NCBI RefSeq assembly: GCF_006494775.1
Contig: NZ_CP041146.1
Location: forward strand, 3,720,001-3,784,000
DNA: 64,000 nucleotides
Origin: Nocardioides humi
GTDB lineage: Bacteria; Actinomycetota; Actinomycetes; Propionibacteriales; Nocardioidaceae
Direction: 5' to 3'
Position numbers and translations under genes: made by a program. Under the pieces are notes generated by a model. The model worked only from the letters and a program-made list of their open reading frames with translations. It was not told the DNA's origin and searched no databases. Shown one piece after another: positions 52,494 through 61,949 of this stretch (its first letter is position 1; every line of letters starts with the position of its first letter).

Positions 52494-53613
52494 AGACGTT
52501 CAGCGCCCGCGTTCGTCGACGGTGACGCCGGGACCTTGGGATGCGGCATCGCGTGCGCGGTCTCGAGCGGCTGCTCGGGCGCGGTGGCCAGCACGTGTGC
52601 GCACGCCTGCTCCCAGGCCGCGATCAGCCGGTCCTCCTGGGCGTAGTCGAAGCGCGCGTTGTAGGCCGGGTAGGCCGTCGCGGTGGGTGGGTTCGCCCGC
52701 AGCCAGTCGACCGTCTCGGCGAGCGCGACATCGGCGCTGACCACCTCGTGGTACCCGAGCAGCCGCTTGGCCTTGGTCGCGTCGACCAGCACGTGCGGTC
52801 CCGCGGTCGGCGCGAGCAGCTCGCCCATCGCCGACGGCGCGAGCTGGGCGGGAATGCCGACGATCTCCAGCTCGGCGCCGAGGAGGGCGACGATCCGCTG
52901 GACCCACTGCCGCGTCGTCTGCTGGTCGTCGTCGGCGACGTTGAACGCCTCGCCGGCCGCCGTCCCGGGGGAGTCGACCACCTTGAGCAGCACCTCGGCC
53001 GCGTTGCGCGCCGCGCACCGCGAGATCAGCCACAGGCCGTTGTCCGGCAGGATCATCCGGCGCCGGCCGTCCGCGATCCGCCGGATCACGGCCCACTCCC
53101 AGGGCACGATGTTGCGGGGGCCGTAGATCTGGGAGTAGCGCACCATCGTGGCGGCGTACCCGCCGGCGGCGCCCACGGCGAAGACCTCCCGCTCGGCCTC
53201 GACGATCTTGCCGGCGAAGGGCGAGACCGGCGGGTAGGCGTCGGCCAGCGGACCGTCCTCGCGGGCCAGGACCGCCATCCCATGGGGCCGGCTGTCCTCG
53301 GGGTCGAGGAAGCCGCGGTAGACCGGCACGCCACCGACGCCCACGAAGTGGCCGCATCGGCCGGCGAAGGCCCGGGCGACCGTGCGCAGCCGGCCGTAGA
53401 GGCCCAGCACCACGTCCCACTCCCGGTCGCCGGTCGCCTCGTCGAGCGTCTCGCGGAAGTGCGGGTCGGCGTGGATGTGCCGGACCTCGGGCAGGTCGGG
53501 TGGTTCGTGCACCCCGCGATGGAGGATCGTGACGTCGTATCCCCGGTCGAGCAGTCCCTGCAGCAGGTGGGGCCGGTGGGCCCGGTGCCTCCGACGACGA
53601 GTGCGCTCTTCAT
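52469..53613 (-). CDS. NAD-dependent epimerase/dehydratase family protein (one-base frameshift)
   Basis: Extended SDR, about 381 aa. The N-terminal dinucleotide motif VVGGTGPTGPHLLQGLLDRGYDVTILHRG is split between frames at 53569-53572; one added C in the CCCC run (minus strand) restores it. It has RYSQIYGPRN with the catalytic YxxxK region altered or not obvious, and FNVADDDQQTTRQWVQRI near residue 235. It probably acts on an NAD-linked alcohol or ketone rather than a sugar in this setting (inference). It is divergent from the ferredoxin. Confidence 0.8.
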
Positions 53614-53616
53614 AAC

Positions 53617-53629
53617 CATACGATATTGG
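53617..53629. promoter_or_regulatory. Island operator variant in divergent promoter
   Basis: CATAC-GAT-ATTGG between the epimerase (minus) and ferredoxin (plus), with GGTTAATCT downstream as a -10-like stretch for the ferredoxin. It is more degenerate than the other copies. Confidence 0.4.
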
Positions 53630-53683
53630 GTTAATCTCGGGAGTGCGACCTGCTGGTCGCCTGTCGAGCCGAAGGAGAGAGCC

Positions 53684-53878
53684 ATGAGCCGGGTCCGAGT
53701 CGAGTCGGGCAAGTGTGTGGGCCACGGTCAGTGCGCGATGATGGCGCCCGAGGTCTTCGACCTCGATGCCGACGGCTACGTGCAGGTGGTCGTCGAGGAG
53801 CTGGGCGAGCAGCAGGCGCTCGACGCTCGGGACGCGGCGCTCGCGTGTCCGGAGCAGGCCATCGCCGTCGTCGACTGA
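53684..53878 (+). CDS. 3Fe-4S type ferredoxin (second)
   Basis: A 64-aa ferredoxin with CVGHGQC and a distal CP, the same Cys-x2-His-x2-Cys...Cys pattern as the copy at 19561. It is similar throughout (APEVFDLDADGYVQV versus APDVFDVDDLGKVLV). It would donate electrons to a nearby P450, most simply that at 51229. GAAGGAGAG precedes the ATG. Confidence 0.93.
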   Translation: MSRVRVESGKCVGHGQCAMMAPEVFDLDADGYVQVVVEELGEQQALDARDAALACPEQAIAVVD

Positions 53879-53908
53879 GTCGACTGAATCAGGGTCGGGC
53901 GGACGTCC

Positions 53909-53914
53909 TATCCT
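53909..53914 (+). promoter_or_regulatory. -10 box of a probable leaderless marR transcript
   Basis: TATCCT lies 6 bases before the ATG at 53921 and no ribosome site is present, so the transcript probably begins at or next to the start codon. Confidence 0.45.
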
Positions 53915-53920
53915 GGCCGG

Positions 53921-54415
53921 ATGTCGGATGAGCGTGACCTCGGTGAGGTGCTGCACGACCGCCTGCTGGCGGAGGGGATCGTCGCGCCCGAGGCGGCCGA
54001 CCGCACGGACCTCATCGTCAACCTGACCCGCTTCTACAACCGGCTCAGCCAGGATGCGGAGTCCGTGCAGCGACCGCTGGGCTGGAGCTGGGCCGGCTTC
54101 CGGATCATGAACCTGCTCTGGGCGGCCGGACCGATGGAGTCGCGCCAGCTGGGTCGGCTCGCCGGTTCCTCGCGGGCGACCATCTCCAGCCTGCTCAACA
54201 CCCTGGAGCGCGACGGCCTGGTCGCGCGGGATCGCAGCGAGAGCGACCGGCGCCAGGTCATGGTCCGGCTGACCGACGACGGTCATGAGCGGATCCGGGC
54301 CGGCCTGCATGCCCAGGCGGAGCGGGACCGCGCCTGGTTCGGAGTGCTGAGCCCCGAGGAGCAGCAGACCATGCGGCATCTGCTCCGCAAGCTGGCCGAC
54401 CAGCGGGTGCCCTGA
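53921..54415 (+). CDS. MarR-family regulator
   Basis: A 164-aa winged-helix regulator. The MarR core SWAGFRIMNLLWAAGPMESRQLGRLAGSSRATISSLLNTLERDGLVARDRSESDRRQVMVRLTDDG spans about residues 50-115. It sits between the ferredoxin and the E1 gene, each with an island operator. It is therefore one candidate for the protein that reads the CAAAC-N3-GTTTG palindrome, the other being the TetR at 41637. It may sense an aromatic or CoA-linked intermediate. Confidence 0.9.
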   Translation: MSDERDLGEVLHDRLLAEGIVAPEAADRTDLIVNLTRFYNRLSQDAESVQRPLGWSWAGFRIMNLLWAAGPMESRQLGRLAGSSRATISSLLNTLERDGLVARDRSESDRRQVMVRLTDDGHERIRAGLHAQAERDRAWFGVLSPEEQQTMRHLLRKLADQRVP

Positions 54416-54427
54416 CCTTCCCCGTAC

Positions 54428-54440
54428 CAATCAATGATTG
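54428..54440 (+). promoter_or_regulatory. Perfect island operator before fused E1 gene
   Basis: CAATC-AAT-GATTG is a perfect 13-bp palindrome, followed by TTTAATG. It lies 55 bases before the E1 start and just after the marR stop. Confidence 0.6.
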
Positions 54441-54495
54441 TTTAATGAGGGGGCCGGCTCGCGTGGAGTCGGATTGCCGATGACGAGGGGCCCCG

Positions 54496-56504
54496 ATGAC
54501 CGACCTGCAGCAGCACCCGAGCGACGTCCTCCCCGCACGCGCGGACCTCGCGGACCTGCACCGCAAGATGCTGCGGATCCGGATGTTCGAGGACCGCGCG
54601 GCGACGTTCTACCGCGACGGCGTGATCCGCGGGTTCGTCCACCTCTCGGTCGGCCAGGAGGCGGTACCTGTCGGCACGGTGGCGGCCCTGCGGCCCGACG
54701 ACGTGATCACCTCGACCCACCGCGGCCACGGTCACGTGCTGGCCAAGGGGTTGGACCTGACCGGCGCCTTCGCCGAGCTCTTCGGCCGTGAGACCGGCAC
54801 GAACCACGGCCGGGGCGGCTCCATGCACATCGCCGACCCAGGGCTGGGCATCTTCGGGGCCAATGGCATCGTCGGCGCCGGCGTGCCCATCGCGGCCGGT
54901 GCGGCGACGGCCGCGCTGCTGCGCGGTGACGGCAAGGTGGCGGTGTCCTTCTTCGGTGACGGTGCGACCAGCACCGGCGCATTCCACGAGGGCGCGACCC
55001 TTGCCGGAGACTGGGGACTGCCGCTGGTGATGCTGTGTGAGAACAACCAGTTCTCCGAGTTCACCGGCACCCACATGAAGCGACCGGAGCTGATGGAGGC
55101 CCGGGCGGGTTCGTACGGCATGTCCTTCCACCGGGTCGACGGCAACGACGTCGTCGCTGTGGCCGACGCGCTCGAGCGGATCGTCGCCGACGTCCGGTCC
55201 GGGCGGGGCCGGCCTTCGTCGAGGCGGTCACCTTCCGGGCCCGCGGCCACTACGAGGGCGACCAGCTGAAGTACCGCGACCCCGACCTGGTCGCGGCCTG
55301 GGCTGAGCGGGACCCGATCCAGATCGCCGAGCAGCACCTCGCGGCCGCGGGCTGGAGAGCCGACGACATCGCGGCGGTCCACGCCTCCGTGGCCGCCGAG
55401 GTGGAGGCCGCGGTCGAGGCCGCGCTCGCGGGACCGGAGCCGGACCGGGGCAGCCTCTTCGAGTACGTGCGCACCACGCCGCGCACCGTCGCCGAGACGC
55501 CGCTCCCGACCGGGCCGGAGGCGCCCGAGCCGACCCGGTACAGCCGGGCGGTCAAGGCGGCGCTGCGCTACGAGCTCGAGCGCGACCCGTCGGTCTTCGT
55601 TGCCGGCATCGACGTCGGTGAGGGCGGCAACGTCTTCGGCCTGACCCGCGGCCTGGCCGCCGAGTTCCCGGGCCGGGTGCGGGACACCCCGATCGCGGAG
55701 ACGGCGATCATCGGGGCCGGCGTCGGCGCCGCCATGGCCGGGATGCGCCCCGTCATGGAGATCATGTACGCCGACTTCCTCGGCGTGTGCCTGGACCAGC
55801 TGATGAACCAGGCGGCGAAGCTGCGCTACATGACGGGCGGCAAGGTCTCGGTGCCACTCACGATCCGCACCCAGTTCGGGGCCGGTCGGTCGTCCGGCGC
55901 GCAGCACTCGCAGAGCATCGAGGCGATGCTGGCGCACATCCCGGGGCTCCAGGTCGTGATGCCCTCGACGCCCGCGGACGCCTACGGCCTGCTGCGCAGC
56001 GCGATCCATGAGGACAGCCCGGTCGTGGTGATCGAGCACCGGCTGCTCTACGAGAAGTCCGGCCCGGGCTTCCACCCGGACCACGTCGTCCCCATCGGGA
56101 AGGCCGCCGTCCTGCGCGAGGGCACCGACGTCACGGTCGTGGCGGTGTCGCGGATGGCCCGGGAGAGCCTCGCCGTCGCCGAGGAGCTGGTCGCGGAGGG
56201 CATCTCCGTCGAGGTGGTCGACCTGCGCTCCGTGGCGCCGATCGACTGGGAGACCGTGCTGGGCTCGCTGGCGAAGACCAACCGGCTGGTGGTGGCTCAC
56301 GAGGCCGTGTCGGACTTCGGCATCGGCGCAGAGATCGCGGCGCGCGCGGTCGACGAGGGTTTCTGGTCGCTCGACGCGCCGGTGCTGCGGGTGACGGCTC
56401 CCTTCACGCCGGCGCCCTACGCCCCGGCGCTGGAGCGGGAGTGGGTGGTCGGCCAGCGCCAGATCGCCGAGGCCGTACGGCGCACCGTCGACAGCGTCCC
56501 GTGA
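54496..56504 (+). CDS. Fused alpha/beta 2-oxoacid dehydrogenase E1 (one-base frameshift)
   Basis: Thiamine-diphosphate enzyme of about 669 aa after correction. The E1-alpha half has RGHGHVLAKG near residue 75 and the TPP motif GDGATSTGAFHEGATLAGDWGLPLVMLCENN near 153. The E1-beta half has FVAGIDVGEGGNVFGLTRGL near 370 and a transketolase C-terminal domain. The halves are continuous once one G is added in the run near 55206. This resembles acetoin or branched-chain 2-oxoacid dehydrogenase E1, but no E2 or E3 gene is in the window. Confidence 0.85.
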
Positions 56505-56549
56505 GCCTGCCGGCTCGCGGGGAACCGCGCGTGGTTCGGGGGTTGTGGC

Positions 56550-56594
56550 GGTGATCGGCGTCACTGTATGGTCACATCGACCAAACACCGTTTG
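56550..56594 (+). promoter_or_regulatory. CRP-like box, -10 and perfect operator before binding protein 2
   Basis: GGTG-ATCGGCG-TCACT (56550-56565), TATGGT as -10 (56567-56572) and the perfect 13-bp palindrome CAAAC-ACC-GTTTG (56582-56594), just upstream of the ribosome site AAGGAG. The operator would overlap the transcription start, so bound protein should block initiation. Confidence 0.7.
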
Positions 56595-56611
56595 ATTAAG
56601 GAGCGCTGCTC

Positions 56612-57793
56612 ATGCGTCGCATGCTGAGGCTCGTCCCGCTGTTCGCCCTTGCCCTGCCACTCGTCGCCTGCGGCAATGACGACACGGGCAGTGACGCCAA
56701 CGGCCCCGTCAAGATCATGTCCATCGCGTCGTTCGAGAGCTCGACGTACTCGATCCCGCAGCTCAAGACCGCGATCCAGGCCTCGGTGGACGCGGTCAAC
56801 GAGGACGGCGGCATCGACGGTCGCGACCTCGAGGTCCTGTTCTGCAACGACAAGTTCGACCCCAACGAGGCGACCGCCTGCGCGCAGCGCGCGGTCAGCG
56901 AGAAGGTCGTCGCGGTGGTCGGCGGCATGACGCCGCACACCGCAGCGATCGCGCCGGTGCTCGAGGCCGCGAAGATCCCGTTCATCGGACCCGGTGGTGG
57001 CGACGGCGTCGCGGAGAGCGAGCAGCCGGCGTTCTACCCGATCAACGCCGGCTCGACCGCGTTCGTGATCGGCGCAGGTCGCCTCGCCGTCGAGCGCGGC
57101 GGCCCCAACGTCGTGGTGGTGCCGATGGACGTCGGCTCCAGCCTGGCCAGCGTCGACAACGCCAAGCTCGGCATCGAGGGCGCCGGCGGCAAGATGACCC
57201 AGGTCGTCGCGCCGGCCACCGCCGCCGACTACAACCCGACCGCGCTCAAGGTCCTCGACCAGGACCCCGACGGCGTCGTGCTGACTGCTTCGGGCGACAC
57301 CGCGACCCGGATCGTCGGCGCGTTGCGTGACAACGGGTTCACCGGCCCGATCACCGGCCCCGCCTCGATCGTGAACCCCGCCTCGATCAAGGCGCTCGGC
57401 GACAAGGCCGAGGGGATCGTCCTCGCCGGCCGTGGACTCCCGGCGTCGTACACCGAGAACGAGATGATCCAGAAGTTCAACGACGAGGTGCACGGGATCG
57501 ACGCCGACGCCCCCATCGACGACATCAGCCTCAACGGCTGGCTCGCCGTACGCCTGACGGCTGCCGCGTTCGCCGGCCACGACATCACCGACGGCCAGTC
57601 GGCCATCGCCGCGCTCGCCGACATCAAGGAGCCGATCGACCTGTTCGGCATCTACCCGGCCTACCCGGGCCTCGGCGGCGGCGTGCCGCACGACGAGTAC
57701 CCGCGGGTCGCGGTCTTCGAGGTGCAGCCGAGCACCATCGAGGGCGGCCACGTGGTCCCCGACGGCGAGTTCTTCGACCCGCTCGAGGGCTGA
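56612..57793 (+). CDS. ABC transporter substrate-binding lipoprotein, Liv family (copy 2)
   Basis: A 393-aa lipoprotein. The signal peptide RRMLRLVPLFALALPLVAC ends at a lipobox Cys near residue 21. The Liv-type fold shows VNEDGGIDGRDLEVLFCNDKFDP near residue 65. It is strongly similar to copy 1 (26555) along its length, including ACAQRAVSEKVVA and RGGPNVVVV. It follows its own operator-controlled promoter and is followed by a hairpin. The ligand is unknown. Confidence 0.92.
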   Translation: MRRMLRLVPLFALALPLVACGNDDTGSDANGPVKIMSIASFESSTYSIPQLKTAIQASVDAVNEDGGIDGRDLEVLFCNDKFDPNEATACAQRAVSEKVVAVVGGMTPHTAAIAPVLEAAKIPFIGPGGGDGVAESEQPAFYPINAGSTAFVIGAGRLAVERGGPNVVVVPMDVGSSLASVDNAKLGIEGAGGKMTQVVAPATAADYNPTALKVLDQDPDGVVLTASGDTATRIVGALRDNGFTGPITGPASIVNPASIKALGDKAEGIVLAGRGLPASYTENEMIQKFNDEVHGIDADAPIDDISLNGWLAVRLTAAAFAGHDITDGQSAIAALADIKEPIDLFGIYPAYPGLGGGVPHDEYPRVAVFEVQPSTIEGGHVVPDGEFFDPLEG

Positions 57794-57806
57794 GCGACGA
57801 TCTGCA

Positions 57807-57837
57807 GCCGGTGGTCGGGCGACGCCCGGCCACCGGC
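57807..57837 (+). terminator. 14-bp hairpin after binding protein 2
   Basis: Bases 57807-57820 pair with 57824-57837 (one G-U pair) around the loop GAC, starting 14 bases after the stop. It is a likely intrinsic terminator or attenuator before the kinase gene. Confidence 0.65.
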
Positions 57838-57870
57838 GCGCTTTGCCGACCCGGCACAGGAGGAGACGCC

Positions 57871-58977
57871 ATGGCGACCGACCCCGCAGCGAACCGGCGA
57901 CTGCTCGCCGCCCTGCGACCTTGGCTGCTGGAGCAGGGAGCCGACCCCGACGACGTGGTCGTGGACCACGTGTCCACGCCGACCAGCGGCGGCTTCTCCA
58001 ACGGAACCTGGCTGTTCCGCGTCCAGTGGCCCGACGGCAGCGTCCACGAGAGCCGCGAGCTGGTGCTGCGGACGCCACCGGCCGGACCCACCTTCCTGCA
58101 CCTGCCCACCCTGGACCTGCAGGGCGAGGTGATGGCCGCGCTGGGTGACAGCGCGGTGCCTGTGCCGCGGGTGCTGTGGCGCGGCCGCGAGGAGGACGAC
58201 ACGCCGTACCTGCTGATGGGGCGGGTCGCCGGCCGCCCGCCCGCGGACAGTCCGCCGTACACCGAGGGCGGCTGGATCCTCGACCTGCCGCCCGGGGCGC
58301 GGCGCCGGCTGCACGATGCGGCCGTCGAGGCGATGGCGGCGGTGCACGCGGTCGACCTCGCCGCGGTCGAGATCCCCTCGCTGGAGCGCCCCGAGCCCGG
58401 TCGTACGGCGCTCGACCTGCGGCTGGCCTTCTACGAGGCCTACTACGACTACGTCGCGCGCGAGCTGGGCTCGGCCCACGTCCACGTCGAGCGCGGCCTG
58501 GCCTGGCTGCGCGACAACCGACCCGCCGAGGAGGAGGACGCGGTGCTGAACTGGGGCGACTCCCGGTTCGGCAACCTGATCTTCGAGCCCGGCGGCACCG
58601 AGGTCGCGGCCCTCCTGGACTGGGAGTTCGCCTGCGTCGCGAGCCCGGCCCACGACGTCGCGCACTGGATGTTCGCGGACCGCTACTTCACCGAGGGCAT
58701 CGGCGTCCCGCGGCCCGAGGGGTTCCCGACGGGTGCCGAGCAGCTGGACCACTACCGGGCGCTGACCGGGCGCGCGCTCGACGATCTGCCCTACTACGAG
58801 GTCGCGCTCGCGACGCAGAGCGCGATCAACGTGATGCGGGTGGCCCAGGTGTCGATCGCCGCCGGCTGGATGCCCGCGGCTCCCGGCGCAGGGATCGAGA
58901 CCGGCAGCACCCTGATCCTGCGGCGGCTGCTGGGGGACCGGGTGGAAGGCGCCGCGACACACTTCGCCAAGAGCTGA
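57871..58977 (+). CDS. APH-family phosphotransferase-like protein (second)
   Basis: A 368-aa kinase-fold protein. The catalytic loop reads LNWGDSRFGNLIF near residue 225, keeping Asp and Asn but with Trp-Gly in place of the usual His-Gly. The metal loop is LLDWEFACVASPAHDVAH near 245. It is related to the kinase at 14022 and may likewise phosphorylate a hydroxyacyl-CoA. AGGAGG precedes the ATG. It is convergent with the hydrolase gene. Confidence 0.82.
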   Translation: MATDPAANRRLLAALRPWLLEQGADPDDVVVDHVSTPTSGGFSNGTWLFRVQWPDGSVHESRELVLRTPPAGPTFLHLPTLDLQGEVMAALGDSAVPVPRVLWRGREEDDTPYLLMGRVAGRPPADSPPYTEGGWILDLPPGARRRLHDAAVEAMAAVHAVDLAAVEIPSLERPEPGRTALDLRLAFYEAYYDYVARELGSAHVHVERGLAWLRDNRPAEEEDAVLNWGDSRFGNLIFEPGGTEVAALLDWEFACVASPAHDVAHWMFADRYFTEGIGVPRPEGFPTGAEQLDHYRALTGRALDDLPYYEVALATQSAINVMRVAQVSIAAGWMPAAPGAGIETGSTLILRRLLGDRVEGAATHFAKS

Positions 58978-58981
58978 GAGG

Positions 58982-59836
58982 TCAGCGGGCCGTCGGCAGA
59001 TCCAGCCCGGACAGGAACTCGGCGGCTGCCGTGAGATAGGGGTGGTTCGGCATCGCCGAGACCATGTGCCCGACCTCCGGGATCTCGCGGAAGACGGCCT
59101 TCGGCGCCGCAGCGAGGAATTCCGCGACGGCGCCGGGACTGGTGACGTCGCTGCTCCCGCCGCGCAGCAGCAGAGTGGGCAGCTCGAGTCTACGGCTGGC
59201 CGCGAGCTGATCGGCGACCAGCTGGTCGCCGTAGGCGTCGAAACCCTCGTCGACGAGTGCCGGATCCCAGTGCCAGCGGTACCGGCCGTCCTCGCCGAGG
59301 ACCAAGCTGCGCTCGAGGCCGCGTCCGGCGCGGGGCGTCCCCCCGACGTACGACGCCACGCGTTGCGCGGCATCCTCCAGGCTGGCGAAGCCGGCGGCGT
59401 GGTCGGCGGCGAACGCCCGAACCCGGTCGCGGCCGCCCTCCTCGAGACGAGGGACGACGTCGACGAGGACCAGTGCCGCGACGCGGTCGCGCACGGCCCG
59501 GTCGCGATGTCCGGCGACACTGAGCGCCGCGCCGCCGCCCAGGGAGGCGCCGATCAGCGCCGCCGGCCGGTCCAACAGCTCGAGCAGGGCGCGCAGGTCG
59601 GCGGCGTGGTCGGCGACGTCGTAACGGCCGGTGGGCGAGCGATCGCTGTCGCCGTGCCCGCGCAGGTCGTAGGTCACGACCTCGTAGCCCGCGGCCTGCA
59701 GCTCGGGCACTGCCGAGCGCCAGGCGCTCCGGTTCTGGAACCCGCCGTGCAGGAGGACGACGAGCGGGCCGGCGCCGGAGTGCCGCTCACCCACGAGCGT
59801 CGGCCCGCCGGGCGCCTGCCAGCGCAGCACGCTCAC
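58982..59836 (-). CDS. Alpha/beta hydrolase
   Basis: A 284-aa hydrolase. The oxyanion segment VVLLHGGFQN is near residue 27, the nucleophile elbow GASLGGGAALS near 94 and the terminal His in PEVGHMVSAMPN near 255. It could be an esterase, lactonase or C-C hydrolase. GTG start overlaps the SDR stop by 4 bases. Confidence 0.87.
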   Translation of the reverse strand: MSVLRWQAPGGPTLVGERHSGAGPLVVLLHGGFQNRSAWRSAVPELQAAGYEVVTYDLRGHGDSDRSPTGRYDVADHAADLRALLELLDRPAALIGASLGGGAALSVAGHRDRAVRDRVAALVLVDVVPRLEEGGRDRVRAFAADHAAGFASLEDAAQRVASYVGGTPRAGRGLERSLVLGEDGRYRWHWDPALVDEGFDAYGDQLVADQLAASRRLELPTLLLRGGSSDVTSPGAVAEFLAAAPKAVFREIPEVGHMVSAMPNHPYLTAAAEFLSGLDLPTAR

Positions 59837-60587
59837 GCCAGGCTCCCGCCGTCGACGACCAGCTCGGATCCGGTGGCGTAGCTGCTCAGGTCCGAGATGA
59901 AGAAGTACGCCGCCCGGGCGATCTCCTCGGGCTCCCCCATCCGACCCAGGGGGATGGCCGCGCTGATCTGCCGCACTCGCTCGGGGTCGGCGTCGACGAC
60001 GCCCGCGATCATCGGGGTGCGGATCAGCCCGGGCAGCACCGTGTTGACCCGTACCCCGTGGGGGCGAGGGCGCGGGCAGCCGTGCGGCTGAGGCCGCGCA
60101 CGCCCCACTTGGTGCTGACATAGGCCAGGTCGGGGCTCTGGGCCGGCGGCATCCCCGCGGCCGAGGCGATGGTGACGATCGAGCCGGCTCCGGCCTCGCG
60201 GAGCCGGCGACCCACGACCTGCAGGCCGAGGAGCACGCCGTACTGGTTGACCCGGACGGTGCGCTCGAAGAGTCCGGGGTCCTCGGGCGAGTCGAGCAGA
60301 TACTCGCTCTTCACGCCCGCGGCCGCGACCAGCCCGTGGATGCCGCCGAAGCGGTCCGTGGCCGCCTCGACAGCGCGGTGCCAGTCGGCGGGCTCGCCGA
60401 CGTCGTGACGGACGAACAGCCCACCGACCTCCGCGGCGACCGCCTCCCCGGCAGCGACCTGGCGGTCGGACACCACGACGGAGAAGCCGTGGGCCGCCAG
60501 GGTGCGGCAGGTCGCGGCGCCGATCCCGCTGGCGCCGCCGGTGACGATGACGGCTCGTGCGGCCGCCGTGGGGTCGGTGTCGGCCAC
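59833..60587 (-). CDS. Short-chain dehydrogenase/reductase (one-base frameshift)
   Basis: SDR, about 251 aa. It has TGGASGIGAATCRTLAAHG near residue 16, the catalytic Ser in TIASAAGMPP near 140 and YVSTK near 155. The frame breaks in the G-run at 60060-60064. One added base joins ALAP to HGVRVNTVLPGLIRTPM and restores the normal C-terminus (YATGSELVVDGG). GTG start, 2 bases after the binding-protein stop, so it is in an operon with binding protein 3 and the hydrolase. Confidence 0.87.
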
Positions 60588-60589
60588 GG

Positions 60590-61777
60590 TCAGGACGCCA
60601 GCGGGTTGAAGAAGTCGCCGTCCAGCTTGACCGCGCCGTTCTCGACGACGCTCGGCACCGTGGCGAAGACGGGGACCCGCGCGTACTCCTCGGCATCCGG
60701 GGTGTCGGGGATCCCGGGGTAGTCCGGCACCGTGCCGAGCTCGATGGGCTCGTCGATGTCGCCGAACGCGGCGATCACCGAGGCGCCGTCGGTGATGTCG
60801 TGGCCCTTCATCACCGCGGCCAGCAGGGTCAGACCGGTCCAGGCGTTCAGCGCCAGGTCGTCGGGCTGCGCGTCCGGGTCCTCCGCGGTCATCTGCTCCA
60901 CGAACTCCTTGACCTGCGGGATGTCCGTCGCGGTGGAGGGCACCACCCGGCTGGTCATCCGCACGCCCTCGGCGAACTCGCCGAGCGCCTCGAGGCTGGC
61001 GGGCGGGAACAGCGAGCCGGGCCCGGTGATCGCGCCGTCGTAGCCGGCCTGGCGCAGGCCTTTGACGACCTTGAGCGCGTCCTCGGTCACCACCTGGAGC
61101 GCGACGGCGTCCGGGTGCAGCTCGAGGATGCCGGCCACCGTCGCCGACACGTCGGGCGCGCCGAGCTTCATGGTCACCTTGGTCATCGTGGCGCCCGCGG
61201 CCTCGGCGCCTTTGATGGTCAGGTCGGCTCCGGTCTGGGACCCGTCGTTGTCGGAGGCGACGACCACGGTGTCGTCACCCGCCTCCGCGGCCAGCCGGCC
61301 GTTGCCGAGCGACATGCCGGGCGCGCCCGCATTGACCGGGAAGGAGATCGGGCTCTCGAGCTCGGGGGCGCCGGAGCTGGCGCTGCCGGCGACGAGCGGG
61401 ATCTTCGCCTTCTCCAGGATCGGCAGGAACTGGGGGGAGAACGGCGACGCGCCGCCCACCACCGCGACGAAGCCCTCGGAGACCGCGCGCTGGGCGCAGG
61501 CGGTCGCCTCGTTGGGGTCGAACTTGTCGTTGCAGACGGTCAGCTCCACGTCGCGGCCGTCGATCCCGCCGTCGGCGTTGATCGCGGCGACCTTGGCCCG
61601 CAGGGCGGTCTCGATCTGAGGCGTGGAGAACACGGCGCTCTCGAAGGAGCCGATCGAGATGATCCTGATCGGTCCGTCCGCGGAGCCGCCGCTGCTATCA
61701 CCACCCTCGTCGCCGCAGGCGGCGAGGGGAAGCGCGAGCGCGCTGGCGAGGAGCGTGGTGACGAGGCGACGAGGCAT
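60590..61777 (-). CDS. ABC transporter substrate-binding lipoprotein, Liv family (copy 3)
   Basis: A 395-aa lipoprotein with the lipobox LPLAAC near residue 21 and the Liv-type fold, INADGGIDGRDVELTVCNDKFDP near 65. It is paralogous to copies 1 and 2 but more divergent in the middle. ATG 61777 has AAGGG upstream; an in-frame TTG two codons earlier is not needed. It heads an operon with the SDR and hydrolase and is divergent from the LivF gene, its likely transporter partner. Confidence 0.92.
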   Translation of the reverse strand: MPRRLVTTLLASALALPLAACGDEGGDSSGGSADGPIRIISIGSFESAVFSTPQIETALRAKVAAINADGGIDGRDVELTVCNDKFDPNEATACAQRAVSEGFVAVVGGASPFSPQFLPILEKAKIPLVAGSASSGAPELESPISFPVNAGAPGMSLGNGRLAAEAGDDTVVVASDNDGSQTGADLTIKGAEAAGATMTKVTMKLGAPDVSATVAGILELHPDAVALQVVTEDALKVVKGLRQAGYDGAITGPGSLFPPASLEALGEFAEGVRMTSRVVPSTATDIPQVKEFVEQMTAEDPDAQPDDLALNAWTGLTLLAAVMKGHDITDGASVIAAFGDIDEPIELGTVPDYPGIPDTPDAEEYARVPVFATVPSVVENGAVKLDGDFFNPLAS

Positions 61778-61798
61778 GAGCAACCCTTCTCGAATAAT

Positions 61799-61833
61799 CC
61801 AACGCTGTTACGTTAGCTGTGGCGCCGATCACG
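61799..61833 (-). promoter_or_regulatory. Island operator plus CRP-like box before binding protein 3
   Basis: CCAAC-GCT-GTTAC (61799-61811) and TGTG-GCGCCGA-TCACG (61818-61833). On the minus strand the box is distal, TAACGT is a possible -10 and the operator is proximal, the same order as at 56550-56594. Confidence 0.65.
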
Positions 61834-61949
61834 TCGCAAGCCCCACTTCGCGGCCGTCGCGAGGGAGTCGCCTGGCCCGAAAACCCCGGAAGGTGCAGGG
61901 AATCGGCGTCGAATCGGAACCGGTTGCCGCGAGGGGCTGGACGAATAAC

